From NCBI RefSeq assembly GCF_012113595.1, contig NZ_CP050831.1, positions 2,232,001-2,296,000 of the forward strand: a stretch of 64,000 nt of DNA, in the 5' to 3' direction. Within the stretch, counting starts at the first letter, position 1. Each line of letters begins with the position of its first letter. Source of the stretch: Bacteroides faecium. Lineage in GTDB: Bacteria > Bacteroidota > Bacteroidia > Bacteroidales > Bacteroidaceae. The translations under genes and the position numbers were made by a program. Under the pieces are notes generated by a model, which made no database searches, was not told the origin of the DNA, and saw nothing but the letters and a program-made list of their open reading frames with translations. Positions 49,592-59,124 of this stretch are shown one piece after another.

Positions 49592-50581
49592 ATGCGTTAC
49601 TCCGTCATAATCCCCGTTTACAATCGTCCCGACGAAGTGGACGAATTATTGCAAAGCCTCACTCTGCAGCACTTTAAAGATTTTGAAGTCGTTGTAGTGG
49701 AAGATGGTTCTTCCATTCCCTGTAAAGAAGTAACAGACCGATATACAAACCGGCTGGACATCAAATACTTTGCTAAACCCAATTCAGGACCGGGACAGAC
49801 CCGTAATTACGGAGCCGAACGCAGTGAGGGGGAATATCTTATTATACTCGATTCTGATGTGATTCTGCCCGAAGGATATTTCGATGCCGTAGAGACAGAA
49901 CTTCTCGCTTCTCCTGCCGATGCTTTTGGCGGTCCCGACCGTGCACACGATTCCTTTACGGATATTCAGAAAGCGATTAACTATTCCATGACTTCTTTCT
50001 TCACAACGGGAGGTATCCGTGGCGGGAAAAAGAAAATGGATAAATTCTATCCCCGTAGCTTTAATATGGGAGTGCGTCGCAAAGTGTACGAAGCTTTGGG
50101 AGGATTTTCCAAGATGCGTTTTGGAGAGGATATTGATTTTAGTATCCGTATCTTTAAGAACGGCTATACCTGCCGTCTTTTTCCGGATGCCTGGGTGTAT
50201 CATAAGCGCCGGACAGATTTGAAAAAGTTCTTCAAGCAGGTACACAACTCCGGCATTGCCCGTATCAATCTTTATAAGAAGTACCCGGATTCTCTGAAAC
50301 TGGTTCATTTGTTGCCTGCCGTATTTACGTTGGGAGTAGTGTTTCTATTGTTAGGAACTCCGTTCTGCCTTTTCAGTTTTACACCGATAATTCTCTATGC
50401 ACTATTGGTATGCATTGATTCTACTATTCAGAATAAGAGCTTACCTATTGGCATTTACTCCATTGCAGCCGCATTTATCCAACTTATCGGCTATGGAACA
50501 GGCTTTTGGCGTGCATGGTGGCAGCGTTGTGTAAGAGGGAAGGATGAGTTTGAAGCTTTCCAAAAGAATTTTTATAAATAG
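49592..50581 (+). CDS. Family 2 glycosyltransferase, membrane-associated
   Basis: 329 residues. The N-terminal GT-A domain has SVIIPVYNRPDEVDELLQSL, the nucleotide-binding VVVEDGSS, the metal-binding YLIILDSDVILPEGYF and the acceptor-site FGEDIDFSIRIFKNG. Two hydrophobic segments lie near 240-285 (LLPAVFTLGVVFLLLGTPF, LYALLVCIDSTIQ) and anchor it to the inner membrane. It should transfer a sugar from a nucleotide donor to a lipid-linked or surface glycan. Donor and acceptor are unknown. It stands alone, without capsule or LPS genes beside it. Confidence 0.9.
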   Translation: MRYSVIIPVYNRPDEVDELLQSLTLQHFKDFEVVVVEDGSSIPCKEVTDRYTNRLDIKYFAKPNSGPGQTRNYGAERSEGEYLIILDSDVILPEGYFDAVETELLASPADAFGGPDRAHDSFTDIQKAINYSMTSFFTTGGIRGGKKKMDKFYPRSFNMGVRRKVYEALGGFSKMRFGEDIDFSIRIFKNGYTCRLFPDAWVYHKRRTDLKKFFKQVHNSGIARINLYKKYPDSLKLVHLLPAVFTLGVVFLLLGTPFCLFSFTPIILYALLVCIDSTIQNKSLPIGIYSIAAAFIQLIGYGTGFWRAWWQRCVRGKDEFEAFQKNFYK

Positions 50582-50635
50582 ATTCTAAATCGTTTGCTTG
50601 TTACTTTGATTTTTCTGCTTAAAAGAATAGTTGTA

Positions 50636-50674
50636 TGACACCCGGGTTCTGGTATGCTTGACACCCGGGTGTCA
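50636..50674. repeat. Paired CCCGGG palindromes
   Basis: ACACCCGGGT occurs at 50638-50647 and again at 50661-50670, 23 bases apart. The second is the centre of a perfect 16-base palindrome, TGACACCCGGGTGTCA (50659-50674). It lies in the 202-base gap between the glycosyltransferase and radC. It resembles the other palindrome clusters, but the spacing is 23, not 22. Confidence 0.75.
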
Positions 50675-50756
50675 GACAACTTATACTTGCATAAAAGAAA
50701 TATGTGCTAATAGCTAAAATCTTTCTTATTACCTCTATCATTAAATAAAATAAGCC

Positions 50757-50764
50757 TAACTTTG
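50757..50764 (+). promoter_or_regulatory. -7 promoter element for radC
   Basis: TAACTTTG followed by CACTCC, a full match to TAnnTTTG, 20 bases before the radC start. Confidence 0.6.
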
Positions 50765-50783
50765 CACTCCCAAAATATAGATA

Positions 50784-51479
50784 ATGGAAAACAAACACAA
50801 GTTATCCATCAACCAGTGGGCACTGGAAGACCGCCCACGGGAGAAAATGATGGAGAAGGGAGCAGCCGCATTGAGTGATGCCGAACTACTCGCTATATTA
50901 ATCGGCTCCGGAAATACGGAAGAAAGTGCTGTTGAACTGATGAGACGCTTGCTCTTGTCTTGTGATAACAATCTTAATTCTTTGGCAAAGTGGGAGGTCA
51001 CCGACTATTCCCGTTTTAAAGGAATGGGACCTGCAAAGAGTATTACAGTGATGGCAGCGTTGGAACTTGGCAAGCGGCGGAAATTGCAAAGCATAAAGGA
51101 AAGGTGCCGGATTACCTGCTCAAAAGATATCTACGAGATTTTTCAACCTTTGATGTGTGATTTGGAGCAGGAAGAATTCTGGGTTCTTTTGCTCAATCAG
51201 GCAACGAAGCTGATTGATAAGGTACGTATCAGTACCGGTGGTATAGACGGGACATATACCGATGTACGCACTATTCTCCGGGAAGCATTGTTACAACGGG
51301 CTACACAAATCGCCTTGGTTCATAATCATCCTTCTGGGAACAATCATCCCAGTCAGCCGGATCGTACACTGACAGAGCATATCCGTAAAGCAGCGGATAC
51401 AATGAATATACACCTGATAGACCATGTCATAGTCTGTGAAAATGAGTTTTATAGTTTTGCTGATGAAGGGTTGCTTTGA
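50784..51479 (+). CDS. radC: RadC family JAB-domain protein
   Basis: 231 residues. The N-terminal helix-hairpin-helix-like part (LEDRPREKMMEKGAAALSDA, LAKWEVTDYSRFKGMGPAKS) precedes a JAB/MPN domain with the metalloprotease-like motif ALVHNHPSGNNHPSQPD and a preceding Glu in QEEFWVLLLNQ. Despite the old name, a DNA repair role is not established. It is a chromosomal full-length copy, not the short phage or plasmid type. It stands alone and is convergent with the hybrid regulator, whose stop is 30 bases away. Confidence 0.92.
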   Translation: MENKHKLSINQWALEDRPREKMMEKGAAALSDAELLAILIGSGNTEESAVELMRRLLLSCDNNLNSLAKWEVTDYSRFKGMGPAKSITVMAALELGKRRKLQSIKERCRITCSKDIYEIFQPLMCDLEQEEFWVLLLNQATKLIDKVRISTGGIDGTYTDVRTILREALLQRATQIALVHNHPSGNNHPSQPDRTLTEHIRKAADTMNIHLIDHVIVCENEFYSFADEGLL

Positions 51480-51509
51480 TTTTCAGTAGCGTATTTTCAA
51501 GCCAATCCT

Positions 51510-54500
51510 TCATTCTGACACTTTTTTACATTTGTTCTTATATTGAGTCGGTGTCATGCCGGTATATTGCTTGAATGCAGTGCTGAAATAACGTAAAGTG
51601 GTGAAACCTACCTGATCGGATATTTCAGTAAATGTGAGCTCGGTTGTCTTGACCAGAACGATAGCTTGCTCCAATCTGAATTTGTTGATATAGTCATTTG
51701 CCCCCATGTCCGTAATGGCTTTCAGCTTGTTATAGAGTGAAGTTTTGCTCATTCCGATTTCTTTGCAAATAAAGGGTATGTCCAATGCGGGATTGCTGAT
51801 ATTCTCTTGGATAAGTTTGTTGAATTTTAGTAGGAAAGCTTCGTCTGCCTGGCTGAAGGTACTTTCCAGTGGCTGAGGAAAGACCCCTACGGATTGATAA
51901 TGTTCTTTGATTTGCCTTCGGTTGTATAAACGGTTTTGTATAATCTTGATTAGCGTATCGATTTCAAAAGGTTTTCCCAGATAGGAGTCAGCGCCAATTT
52001 TGTAACCATACTGACGGCTTTGTTCGTCGGTGCGTGCTGTAAGCAGTATGACGGGGATATGGCTGATGCTAATATCTTCTTTTACGGCTTTGCACAAATC
52101 ATAACCGTTCATCCGTGGCATCATAACGTCACTTACGATAATGTCCGGAATTTGTTTTCTAGCTACCTGCAAAGCTTCTTCACCGTCATAAGCTATATAA
52201 ATGGTTTTGAACAGTTCTTTCAACTCTTTTAGAAAGAAATCGGTCAGGTTGCGGTTATCGTCTACCAATAATAATGTATAGTTGCAGGTAGGAAAATCGC
52301 CCACTTCAGGAGTGTATATTTCATTGGCTACACTCGGGCTGATTAATTCGTTGATATAAGGTTTCGGCAGACAGGTTACCTCTCCGGATTCTTGTATCAA
52401 TGGCAGTTCGAAGAAGAAAGTGGCTCCTTTTACTTCGTTATTTACCACCCCAATTTTACCTTTATGCAGTTCTACCAACATCTTGGCATACGAAAGTCCG
52501 ATACCGCTTCCGCCAATTTCCCGGTCACCTTGGTAAAAACGGATAAATACTTTATTCATGTCCGATTCTTTTAAACCTTCCCCTTCGTCAGTCACTGAAA
52601 TGCGGACATATTGTTCCTCTTTGTGGGTGCGAATTGTGACGGTAGTATGTTCTGGACTATGTTTTAAGGCATTTGTCAACAAGTTGGTTGCTACAATTGT
52701 ACACATGTCTTTATCAAATACAACTTCTTCTATACTATTATCAAGTTGATAGGCAATCTGTACCTGATGGGCTGTTCCCTCGTCCGTAAAATCGGCTCCC
52801 ACTTCTTTTATCCACTCGTTGAGCGGGTGCGCCTGGAGTTTGAGCTTGGTTTCGCCAACTTCCATTTTGCGCACGTCCAGCACCATATTAATAAGGTCTT
52901 TCATACGCTGTGTCTGCTTGTGGATATTCTTTAGCGACGGATAGTTACTGTCCGATGGGTTTAACGTTTTCAGGATACGGCTCAACGGAGCATATATAAG
53001 CGTCAGTGGAGTTCTCAATTCATGGCTGATGTTGATAAGAAAACGCACTTTTTCTTCATATACTTTCTGTTCGTGTTCCTTGACAATCCATTTCATTTTG
53101 TTTTCTTTCCGGCGGAGCAGAACGAAAACAATTTGCACTACTATGGCTATACAGCAGATAATGCAAAGAGAGATGAACCACCACGTTCTATACCAGGGCG
53201 GCAATACGGTCAGTGTGAACAGAAGTTGAGGATCGGTCTGGTTGCCTTCCTGGGTGTTGCAACTTACTAGGATTGGGTAAGTTCCTGGTACAAGAGAAGG
53301 AATTGCCAGTTCTGGGTTGTAGCTTTCCGCATCGAAATCTCCCATTTGGTAATGATAGACTTTCAGGCGGAGTATGTCTCCGCCATAGGTCATCACGCGT
53401 ATTTTGATATTCTTACTGTTCCAAGGGATGGAAATCTTATCCTGATGCAGTTTATGCATTTTGTTCTCTCCGTTGATGGTAAATTCGGAAAGGCGTATTT
53501 CAGGCGCCTCGGCACTTTTGGCTATTTTTATATCCGCGTTGATACATAGTAAGCCTTTGACGCCTCCCATATAGATATTCCCCTTAGGTGAAATCAAGCG
53601 GGGTTTGGCAAGATATTCATTTTGGGTGATTCCGTCTGTTTCCCCGAACAGGACAAAACGTTTGGCTTCTGTGAGCCAGACAAACAGTTTTTGTTCGGCT
53701 CCTATCCATACTTTTCCTTTATTGTCACAGAGGACGGTATTTGCTTCGTTAAACAGGGAAGTGGATATCTGTTCAAATTTCCGCCTGTCCGGATGATAGG
53801 TATAAAGTCCTCGGTTGCTTGCAATCCAGAACACTCCTTCATTGTCTTGCGATACTGCGTTGAGATAAATGCCCTGAGGAGCGGTTGCGAGGATTTCCAG
53901 TTTGTTGGTTGCATGGTGCAATTTGTATATGTTATAAGGGTCATTCAGGTATGTCGTGGTCGAGTCATGTGAAATGGCGCATAACATTCCTTTTATTTTT
54001 ATATCCTTTGAGCGTGATACTGGCTCCAGTTTTCGGGTAGCAATGTTGTATCGATATGGGAGTGAGCTCAATAATAGGATAGAATTGGGGTAGTCCTGAT
54101 ACAAATTGATCGGTTGTCCGCTATAACGTATGCTTTTCTCCAAAGCGGAATTATTGATAGGAAATGGACGTTTACGCCCCGAGCGCTTGTCAAACATAAA
54201 GATGCCTTTTGAAAATGCGGATGCCAGCAATGCATCGGGAGTGAGGCTGGTGATAGAGACAATTTTGTCTCCCCATGTGTCCGGATAGTGTACGAAAGTC
54301 TCCTCATCGGGAATGAACTTGTTAATCCCTCCACCGTCCGTTGCTATCCAAAGTTCTTCGGAAGAGGGCTCTTGATAGAGTTGCAACACGGTGTTCTGAC
54401 TCAGTCCTTTGTTATATCCCAATACGACGCTTGTATAGGTTTTCATAGACACTTCACGGATATTGATAAGTCCTTCACGCTTGCTTCCCGCCCATATATT

Positions 54501-55442
54501 ATTGGCAGAATCACCGTGCAGGCAGAGTATCGTGTTTGTAGGAAGTGAATGTATATCCCCCGAAATATGTTCCAATATGGTAATTTCCCCGTTATCCGGA
54601 TTGAGGACATTGATGCCCCCGCCGTCTGTTCCTAGCCAGATTTTACCGTTCAGCTCTGTCATGCATAGTACGATATCACTGCTTAGCTTGGAATTACTTG
54701 TGGAGTAGCTGGCAATCTCTTTACCTTCTTCCGAGAAACATTGGATGCCATTGTTATAGGTCGCCAGCCATATCCTTTGTCGGGAGTCGACCAGCATATC
54801 CACATTGCAATTTCCGAACTTGATGGGAAAAGGAGTTATTTCCCGTGTATCCGGGTTCATTTTGAATATTCCTTTTTGCCAGTTCAGACAAAGGACAATG
54901 CCTGCTTTCCATACTTGTACGGCTCGTATGATAAACGGAATGTCTGTTTTAAATTTGTGTATGGAAGAGATTTCGTCGGTATCATAAGAGTACTTATATA
55001 TATGGTTAATCCCACCGAATAGAAGTCCGTCTTTGGTTTTGCAGACTGAGTATGCCACGATCGGTCGGTTGTCCAGTTTCGGAATAAAGAAGTTGTCGTG
55101 GGTGAGCGAATAGCGTGCGATACCTTTTGTCGTTAATATCCAGGTGTTTTGTTGGTTGTCTTCGATAATCCGTAGAATACTGTCTCCGGGTAGGGATTGG
55201 GAGTTGTCCGGTTGTGAGGTGTATTTTTTCAGTTCTTCTCCGTCAAACCTTATAAGTCCCTGCGGGGTGCCTATCCAGATAAATCCTTTTTGTTCGGTGT
55301 AGATGCAGTTGATAATGGAAGGCATACCTCTTTTAGCGCCAATCTGTTTGAAGTCGTAATGATTGCCAATTGCCGGGAGTATGCTTGTTATCAGAAAAAT
55401 TAGCAAGGAACAGAAACGTTGTGTTTGACTGGTCTTTCTCAT
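51510..55442 (-). CDS. Hybrid two-component system regulator (HTCS) of the adjacent PUL
   Basis: 1310 residues spanning the inner membrane. A signal peptide (to about 26) precedes two seven-bladed propellers of Reg_prop repeats (about 30-640, e.g. GFIWIGTPQGLIRFDG, GKIWLGTDGGGINVLNPDNG), a Y_Y_Y domain (about 665-745) and a membrane segment (about 754-778). Then come HisKA with His807 in ISHELRTPLT, HATPase (NLLTNALKHS, GSGIGLSYAKML), a receiver domain with Asp1105 in VSDVMMPRMNG, and an AraC-type helix-turn-helix (about 1215-1305). HTCS proteins bind an oligosaccharide breakdown product and activate their PUL. It is divergent from susC, the usual target arrangement. All signalling residues are intact. 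Confidence 0.97.
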   Translation of the reverse strand: MRKTSQTQRFCSLLIFLITSILPAIGNHYDFKQIGAKRGMPSIINCIYTEQKGFIWIGTPQGLIRFDGEELKKYTSQPDNSQSLPGDSILRIIEDNQQNTWILTTKGIARYSLTHDNFFIPKLDNRPIVAYSVCKTKDGLLFGGINHIYKYSYDTDEISSIHKFKTDIPFIIRAVQVWKAGIVLCLNWQKGIFKMNPDTREITPFPIKFGNCNVDMLVDSRQRIWLATYNNGIQCFSEEGKEIASYSTSNSKLSSDIVLCMTELNGKIWLGTDGGGINVLNPDNGEITILEHISGDIHSLPTNTILCLHGDSANNIWAGSKREGLINIREVSMKTYTSVVLGYNKGLSQNTVLQLYQEPSSEELWIATDGGGINKFIPDEETFVHYPDTWGDKIVSITSLTPDALLASAFSKGIFMFDKRSGRKRPFPINNSALEKSIRYSGQPINLYQDYPNSILLLSSLPYRYNIATRKLEPVSRSKDIKIKGMLCAISHDSTTTYLNDPYNIYKLHHATNKLEILATAPQGIYLNAVSQDNEGVFWIASNRGLYTYHPDRRKFEQISTSLFNEANTVLCDNKGKVWIGAEQKLFVWLTEAKRFVLFGETDGITQNEYLAKPRLISPKGNIYMGGVKGLLCINADIKIAKSAEAPEIRLSEFTINGENKMHKLHQDKISIPWNSKNIKIRVMTYGGDILRLKVYHYQMGDFDAESYNPELAIPSLVPGTYPILVSCNTQEGNQTDPQLLFTLTVLPPWYRTWWFISLCIICCIAIVVQIVFVLLRRKENKMKWIVKEHEQKVYEEKVRFLINISHELRTPLTLIYAPLSRILKTLNPSDSNYPSLKNIHKQTQRMKDLINMVLDVRKMEVGETKLKLQAHPLNEWIKEVGADFTDEGTAHQVQIAYQLDNSIEEVVFDKDMCTIVATNLLTNALKHSPEHTTVTIRTHKEEQYVRISVTDEGEGLKESDMNKVFIRFYQGDREIGGSGIGLSYAKMLVELHKGKIGVVNNEVKGATFFFELPLIQESGEVTCLPKPYINELISPSVANEIYTPEVGDFPTCNYTLLLVDDNRNLTDFFLKELKELFKTIYIAYDGEEALQVARKQIPDIIVSDVMMPRMNGYDLCKAVKEDISISHIPVILLTARTDEQSRQYGYKIGADSYLGKPFEIDTLIKIIQNRLYNRRQIKEHYQSVGVFPQPLESTFSQADEAFLLKFNKLIQENISNPALDIPFICKEIGMSKTSLYNKLKAITDMGANDYINKFRLEQAIVLVKTTELTFTEISDQVGFTTLRYFSTAFKQYTGMTPTQYKNKCKKVSE

Positions 55443-55473
55443 GAATCGGAAATTTTAAGGTATGTTAGTGAAG

Positions 55474-55503
55474 CAAAAGTATGACTATTTCCGCTAAATC
55501 AAA
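55474..55503 (-). promoter_or_regulatory. Promoter of the hybrid regulator
   Basis: On the minus strand, TTTG (55503-55500) and the full-match -7 TACTTTTG (55481-55474) are 18 bases apart, 32 bases before the start codon. The remaining part of the 342-base gap to susC holds no visible gene. It should contain the regulator's binding site, which I could not pick out by eye. Confidence 0.65.
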
Positions 55504-55784
55504 AGGAATATTTCTAAAAATAACATTTGAATGATTCTTTTTATACCTTAGCAATTCTTGCCACTCTTTTAGTGAAGATTTCTTCTAGTGCCGTGCCAAT
55601 TTCCCGTAATAGCCCGAAGTATGTTCAAAAATGGAAAATAGATGTTTTTTGGAAACATTTTGGCGATTTCGTGAAACTGCCAGTCTGATAAAAGGTCTAT
55701 TTTTGGAGCATGTTTTGAGGCATAATAGTTGCAGTTTATCCTCAGAACTTTACAAACTTTTAGTATTAACTTTAATATAATGTT

Positions 55785-58700
55785 ATGAAGAAAATGCAGA
55801 TTAGGATGCAATTCGTGTGTCTCTTTTCGATGCTTTTGCTGTTCTTCCCTTTAGGAGCTTTTGCTCAACAGGGGACTGTCACCGGTCAGGTGGTGGATGA
55901 ACGTGGAGAGTCTGTTATCGGAGCAACCGTTATGGTGAAAGGTTCTACCGATGGTGCTATTACCGATTTGGACGGAAACTTCACGATAAAAGGTAAGGTG
56001 GGTAGTACTCTTACAATTACTTATGTAGGCTATTCTCCTCTGGAAGTGAAGGTGACCAAGTTGTCCGGCAACCGTTATGTGATGAAGGAAGATGCCAAGG
56101 CATTGGATGAAGTGGTGGTAGTCGGCATGGGTACGCAGAAACGTAATACGATTACGGCAGCCGTTGCCACGGTCAGTTCAGACGCTATTGCCAACCGTCC
56201 GGTAACCGATGCTACCAGTGCTCTGCAGGGTAACGTGGCCGGTCTGAACTTCGCTTCCGATGCTTCCGAAGGCGGAACGGGCGGTGAAGTCGGCGGAGAA
56301 ATCAAATTTAATATTCGTGGTATAGGTTCGATCAATGGCGGCGAGCCTTACGTGTTGGTAGACGGCGTGGAACAGAGTTTGCAGAATGTAAATCCCGCCG
56401 ATATTGAAAGCATCAGTGTTCTGAAAGATGCCTCTGCAGCTGCCGTTTACGGTGCGCGTGCTGCTTATGGTGTGGTTCTGGTTACCACAAAGAGCGGTAA
56501 GAAGGACAAGGCGAGGGTTACTTATCGTGGTTCTGTCGGTGTCAGTTCCCCTATCAATATGCCAGAAATGATGAACTCATTGGAGTATGCCAATTATAAG
56601 AATTCATATCGGGCGGCTATCGGTGAGTCTCCCTTCTTTTCGCAGGAAACGATGGGGCTGATGGAACTGTTTATGAAGAATCCTTATGGTGAAGGCTTGC
56701 CCGGAATTACGGCCAATTCCGACAATACAGGATGGGGAGGGGCCGAGTCGCAGTATGCTAATACCGACTGGTTCGATTACTTCTACAAGAACAGCTCTTT
56801 GCGTCATTCGCACAACCTGAGCATTTCCGGCGGCTCCGACAAGGTGACTTATTACGTAGGTATGGGATATACTTATCAAGGTGGTTTGCTCGACCGGGTG
56901 GAAGATTCCCTGGATAAGTACAATGTGAATACTAAATTCCAGATCAAGCCGAACGACTGGCTGAAGTTCAATTTCAATAATAATATCACGTTGAACCTGA
57001 TTTCGCGTCCGCTTCCCAGTATGTCGATATTATATCATGAGATTTCACGTGCACAGCCCAATAGGGTTACGCAAGTGCCGGTGTCTGGTCAATATAATCT
57101 GCCGTCATGGAATGAGGGTTTATATTTGGATAACGTGAATTATTCGCAGAACCGCATTTCGGATGCAATGACTTTCTCGGCTACAGTCACTCCTCTGAAG
57201 GGCTGGGATATAATTGGAGAGATGAAGGTACGCTTTGATGTTGAGAATGATGAATTTATGCAGAAACAACCCCGTACGATGCGTCCCGACGGTACGATTG
57301 AAGACGTGACTTCTCCCAAACAAGGTTATTCTTATCCCGGGATTCAATATTCCAATTCCCTGTGGGGCTCATTGACACGCGGCAATAAATTCAATTATTA
57401 TTTGTCCCCCAGTGTTTCCTCTTCATACACCAACCAGTGGGGCGACCATTTTTTTAAGGCGATGGCAGGTTTTCAGATGGAAGTGCAGAACAACTCGAGC
57501 ATGTATGCCTATAAAGACGGAGTGATGAGCGATGAGACTTTTTCTTTCGATAATGCTAACGGGACGTCCTATAATTCCGAGGCACGTGACCATTGGGCTA
57601 CTATGGGATTTTTCGCGCGCTTGAACTGGAACTACCAAAATATCTATTTTCTGGAGTTCAGCGGACGCTATGACGGTTCTTCACGTTTTGCTCCGGGCAA
57701 TCGTTGGGGATTTTTCCCTTCATTCTCCGCCGGCTATGATATTGCACGCACCGATTATTTCAAAGCGTTGGACTTGCCGGTTTCACAGTTGAAAGTGCGT
57801 CTCTCTTATGGACGCTTGGGCAATCAGAATGGAGCAGGACTTTATGACTATCTGAATTTTATGACCCTGAAACCCAATGAACCGAATGCCTGGTTGCTTT
57901 CGGGAATTACTTCCGCCACTCCTGTTCGTGGCACGGTTGCCTTGACGCCTTCTATGGTGAGTCCTTACATCACTTGGGAAAAAGTGGATAATGCCAACTT
58001 GGGTATTGACTTGAGCTTGTTTGATAATCGCCTGACAATAACCGCGGATATTTACCAGCGCATGACAAAAGATATGATCGGGCCGGCAGAAGCGATTCCT
58101 GATATTGGCGGTATTGCCATTGACCAGCGGGCAAAAGTGAATAATGCAACGTTGCGCAACCGTGGATGGGAGTTGTCTATCAACTGGGCAGATCAGTTGA
58201 AGAATGGTTTCAGTTATGGTGTCGGATTTAATATCTTTGATTATAAGGCGGTTGTTACCAAATACAATAACCCTGAAGGGCTGATTTACAACAATCATAC
58301 CGGGTTGGTCCGTAATAAAGGTTACTACGAAGGAATGGACTTGGGTGAAATCTGGGGGTATGAGGCAAATGACTTGTTCCTGACCAATCAGGAAGTAGAC
58401 GCTTATTTGAAAGGGGTAGATATGTCTTTCTTCAAACCCAACCAGGACTGGCAACGGGGTGATTTGAAATATATCGATTCCAACGGTGACGGTAAAATAA
58501 ATCCGGGTGCTGGTACTTTGAAAGATCATGGTGACCTGAAAGTGATTGGCAATACGACTCCCCGTTACTCATTCGGTGTGAATCTGCATGCCGGATATAA
58601 AGGGTTTGAAGTTTCCGCCCTGTTTCAAGGCGTGATGAAACGCGACTTTCCGATGGCTGCAAGTACCTATCTGTTCAGTGGGGATTCTAATTTCTTTAAG

Positions 58701-59111
58701 GAACATCTGGATTATTATAATGTCTATAACCCGGGAGCTTATCTGCCTCGCCTGTCGAAGCCGGACAGCCCGGAGTATAATGCCAATGCCGGTTACAATA
58801 CGACACGCTATATGCTGAACGCTGCCTATATGCGTCTGAAGAACTTGATGGTTTCTTACAACTTCCAGCCGAAACTTATCAGGAAGATAGGTCTGGAGAA
58901 TCTGAAAGTTTATTTCACTTGTGATAACTTGTTCACGATTGACAATCTGCCGGATGTCTTTGATCCGGAAACATTGAATCAGGTAAATACGTGGGCAGGG
59001 GGTAGCAACGAGACTGCTCCGGGATTGACTTCTCCGATGAAGCAGAATGGTAACGGAAAAGTATATCCGTTGAATAAGAACTATGTGTTTGGCGTTGAGT
59101 TTACTTTTTAA
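55785..59111 (+). CDS. SusC-like TonB-linked outer-membrane transporter of the HTCS PUL
   Basis: 1108 residues. A signal peptide ends at LGAFAQQ, followed by a carboxypeptidase-regulatory-like domain (GTVTGQVVDERGESVIGATV, about 28-100), the SusC region ALDEVVVVGMGTQKRNTIT, the plug (FNIRGIGSINGGEPYVLVDG, LKDASAAAVYGARAAYGVV) and a barrel ending YVFGVEFTF. It imports oligosaccharides held by the SusD partner, which starts 13 bases downstream. The divergent HTCS gene should control it. It is typical in length, with no odd features. Confidence 0.96.
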   Translation: MKKMQIRMQFVCLFSMLLLFFPLGAFAQQGTVTGQVVDERGESVIGATVMVKGSTDGAITDLDGNFTIKGKVGSTLTITYVGYSPLEVKVTKLSGNRYVMKEDAKALDEVVVVGMGTQKRNTITAAVATVSSDAIANRPVTDATSALQGNVAGLNFASDASEGGTGGEVGGEIKFNIRGIGSINGGEPYVLVDGVEQSLQNVNPADIESISVLKDASAAAVYGARAAYGVVLVTTKSGKKDKARVTYRGSVGVSSPINMPEMMNSLEYANYKNSYRAAIGESPFFSQETMGLMELFMKNPYGEGLPGITANSDNTGWGGAESQYANTDWFDYFYKNSSLRHSHNLSISGGSDKVTYYVGMGYTYQGGLLDRVEDSLDKYNVNTKFQIKPNDWLKFNFNNNITLNLISRPLPSMSILYHEISRAQPNRVTQVPVSGQYNLPSWNEGLYLDNVNYSQNRISDAMTFSATVTPLKGWDIIGEMKVRFDVENDEFMQKQPRTMRPDGTIEDVTSPKQGYSYPGIQYSNSLWGSLTRGNKFNYYLSPSVSSSYTNQWGDHFFKAMAGFQMEVQNNSSMYAYKDGVMSDETFSFDNANGTSYNSEARDHWATMGFFARLNWNYQNIYFLEFSGRYDGSSRFAPGNRWGFFPSFSAGYDIARTDYFKALDLPVSQLKVRLSYGRLGNQNGAGLYDYLNFMTLKPNEPNAWLLSGITSATPVRGTVALTPSMVSPYITWEKVDNANLGIDLSLFDNRLTITADIYQRMTKDMIGPAEAIPDIGGIAIDQRAKVNNATLRNRGWELSINWADQLKNGFSYGVGFNIFDYKAVVTKYNNPEGLIYNNHTGLVRNKGYYEGMDLGEIWGYEANDLFLTNQEVDAYLKGVDMSFFKPNQDWQRGDLKYIDSNGDGKINPGAGTLKDHGDLKVIGNTTPRYSFGVNLHAGYKGFEVSALFQGVMKRDFPMAASTYLFSGDSNFFKEHLDYYNVYNPGAYLPRLSKPDSPEYNANAGYNTTRYMLNAAYMRLKNLMVSYNFQPKLIRKIGLENLKVYFTCDNLFTIDNLPDVFDPETLNQVNTWAGGSNETAPGLTSPMKQNGNGKVYPLNKNYVFGVEFTF

Positions 59112-59124
59112 ACGATAGAAAATC

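Noticed and set aside
55569..55811. Minus-strand open frame in the HTCS-susC gap
   Set aside because: It overlaps the susC start, has no motif and lies in the expected regulatory region.
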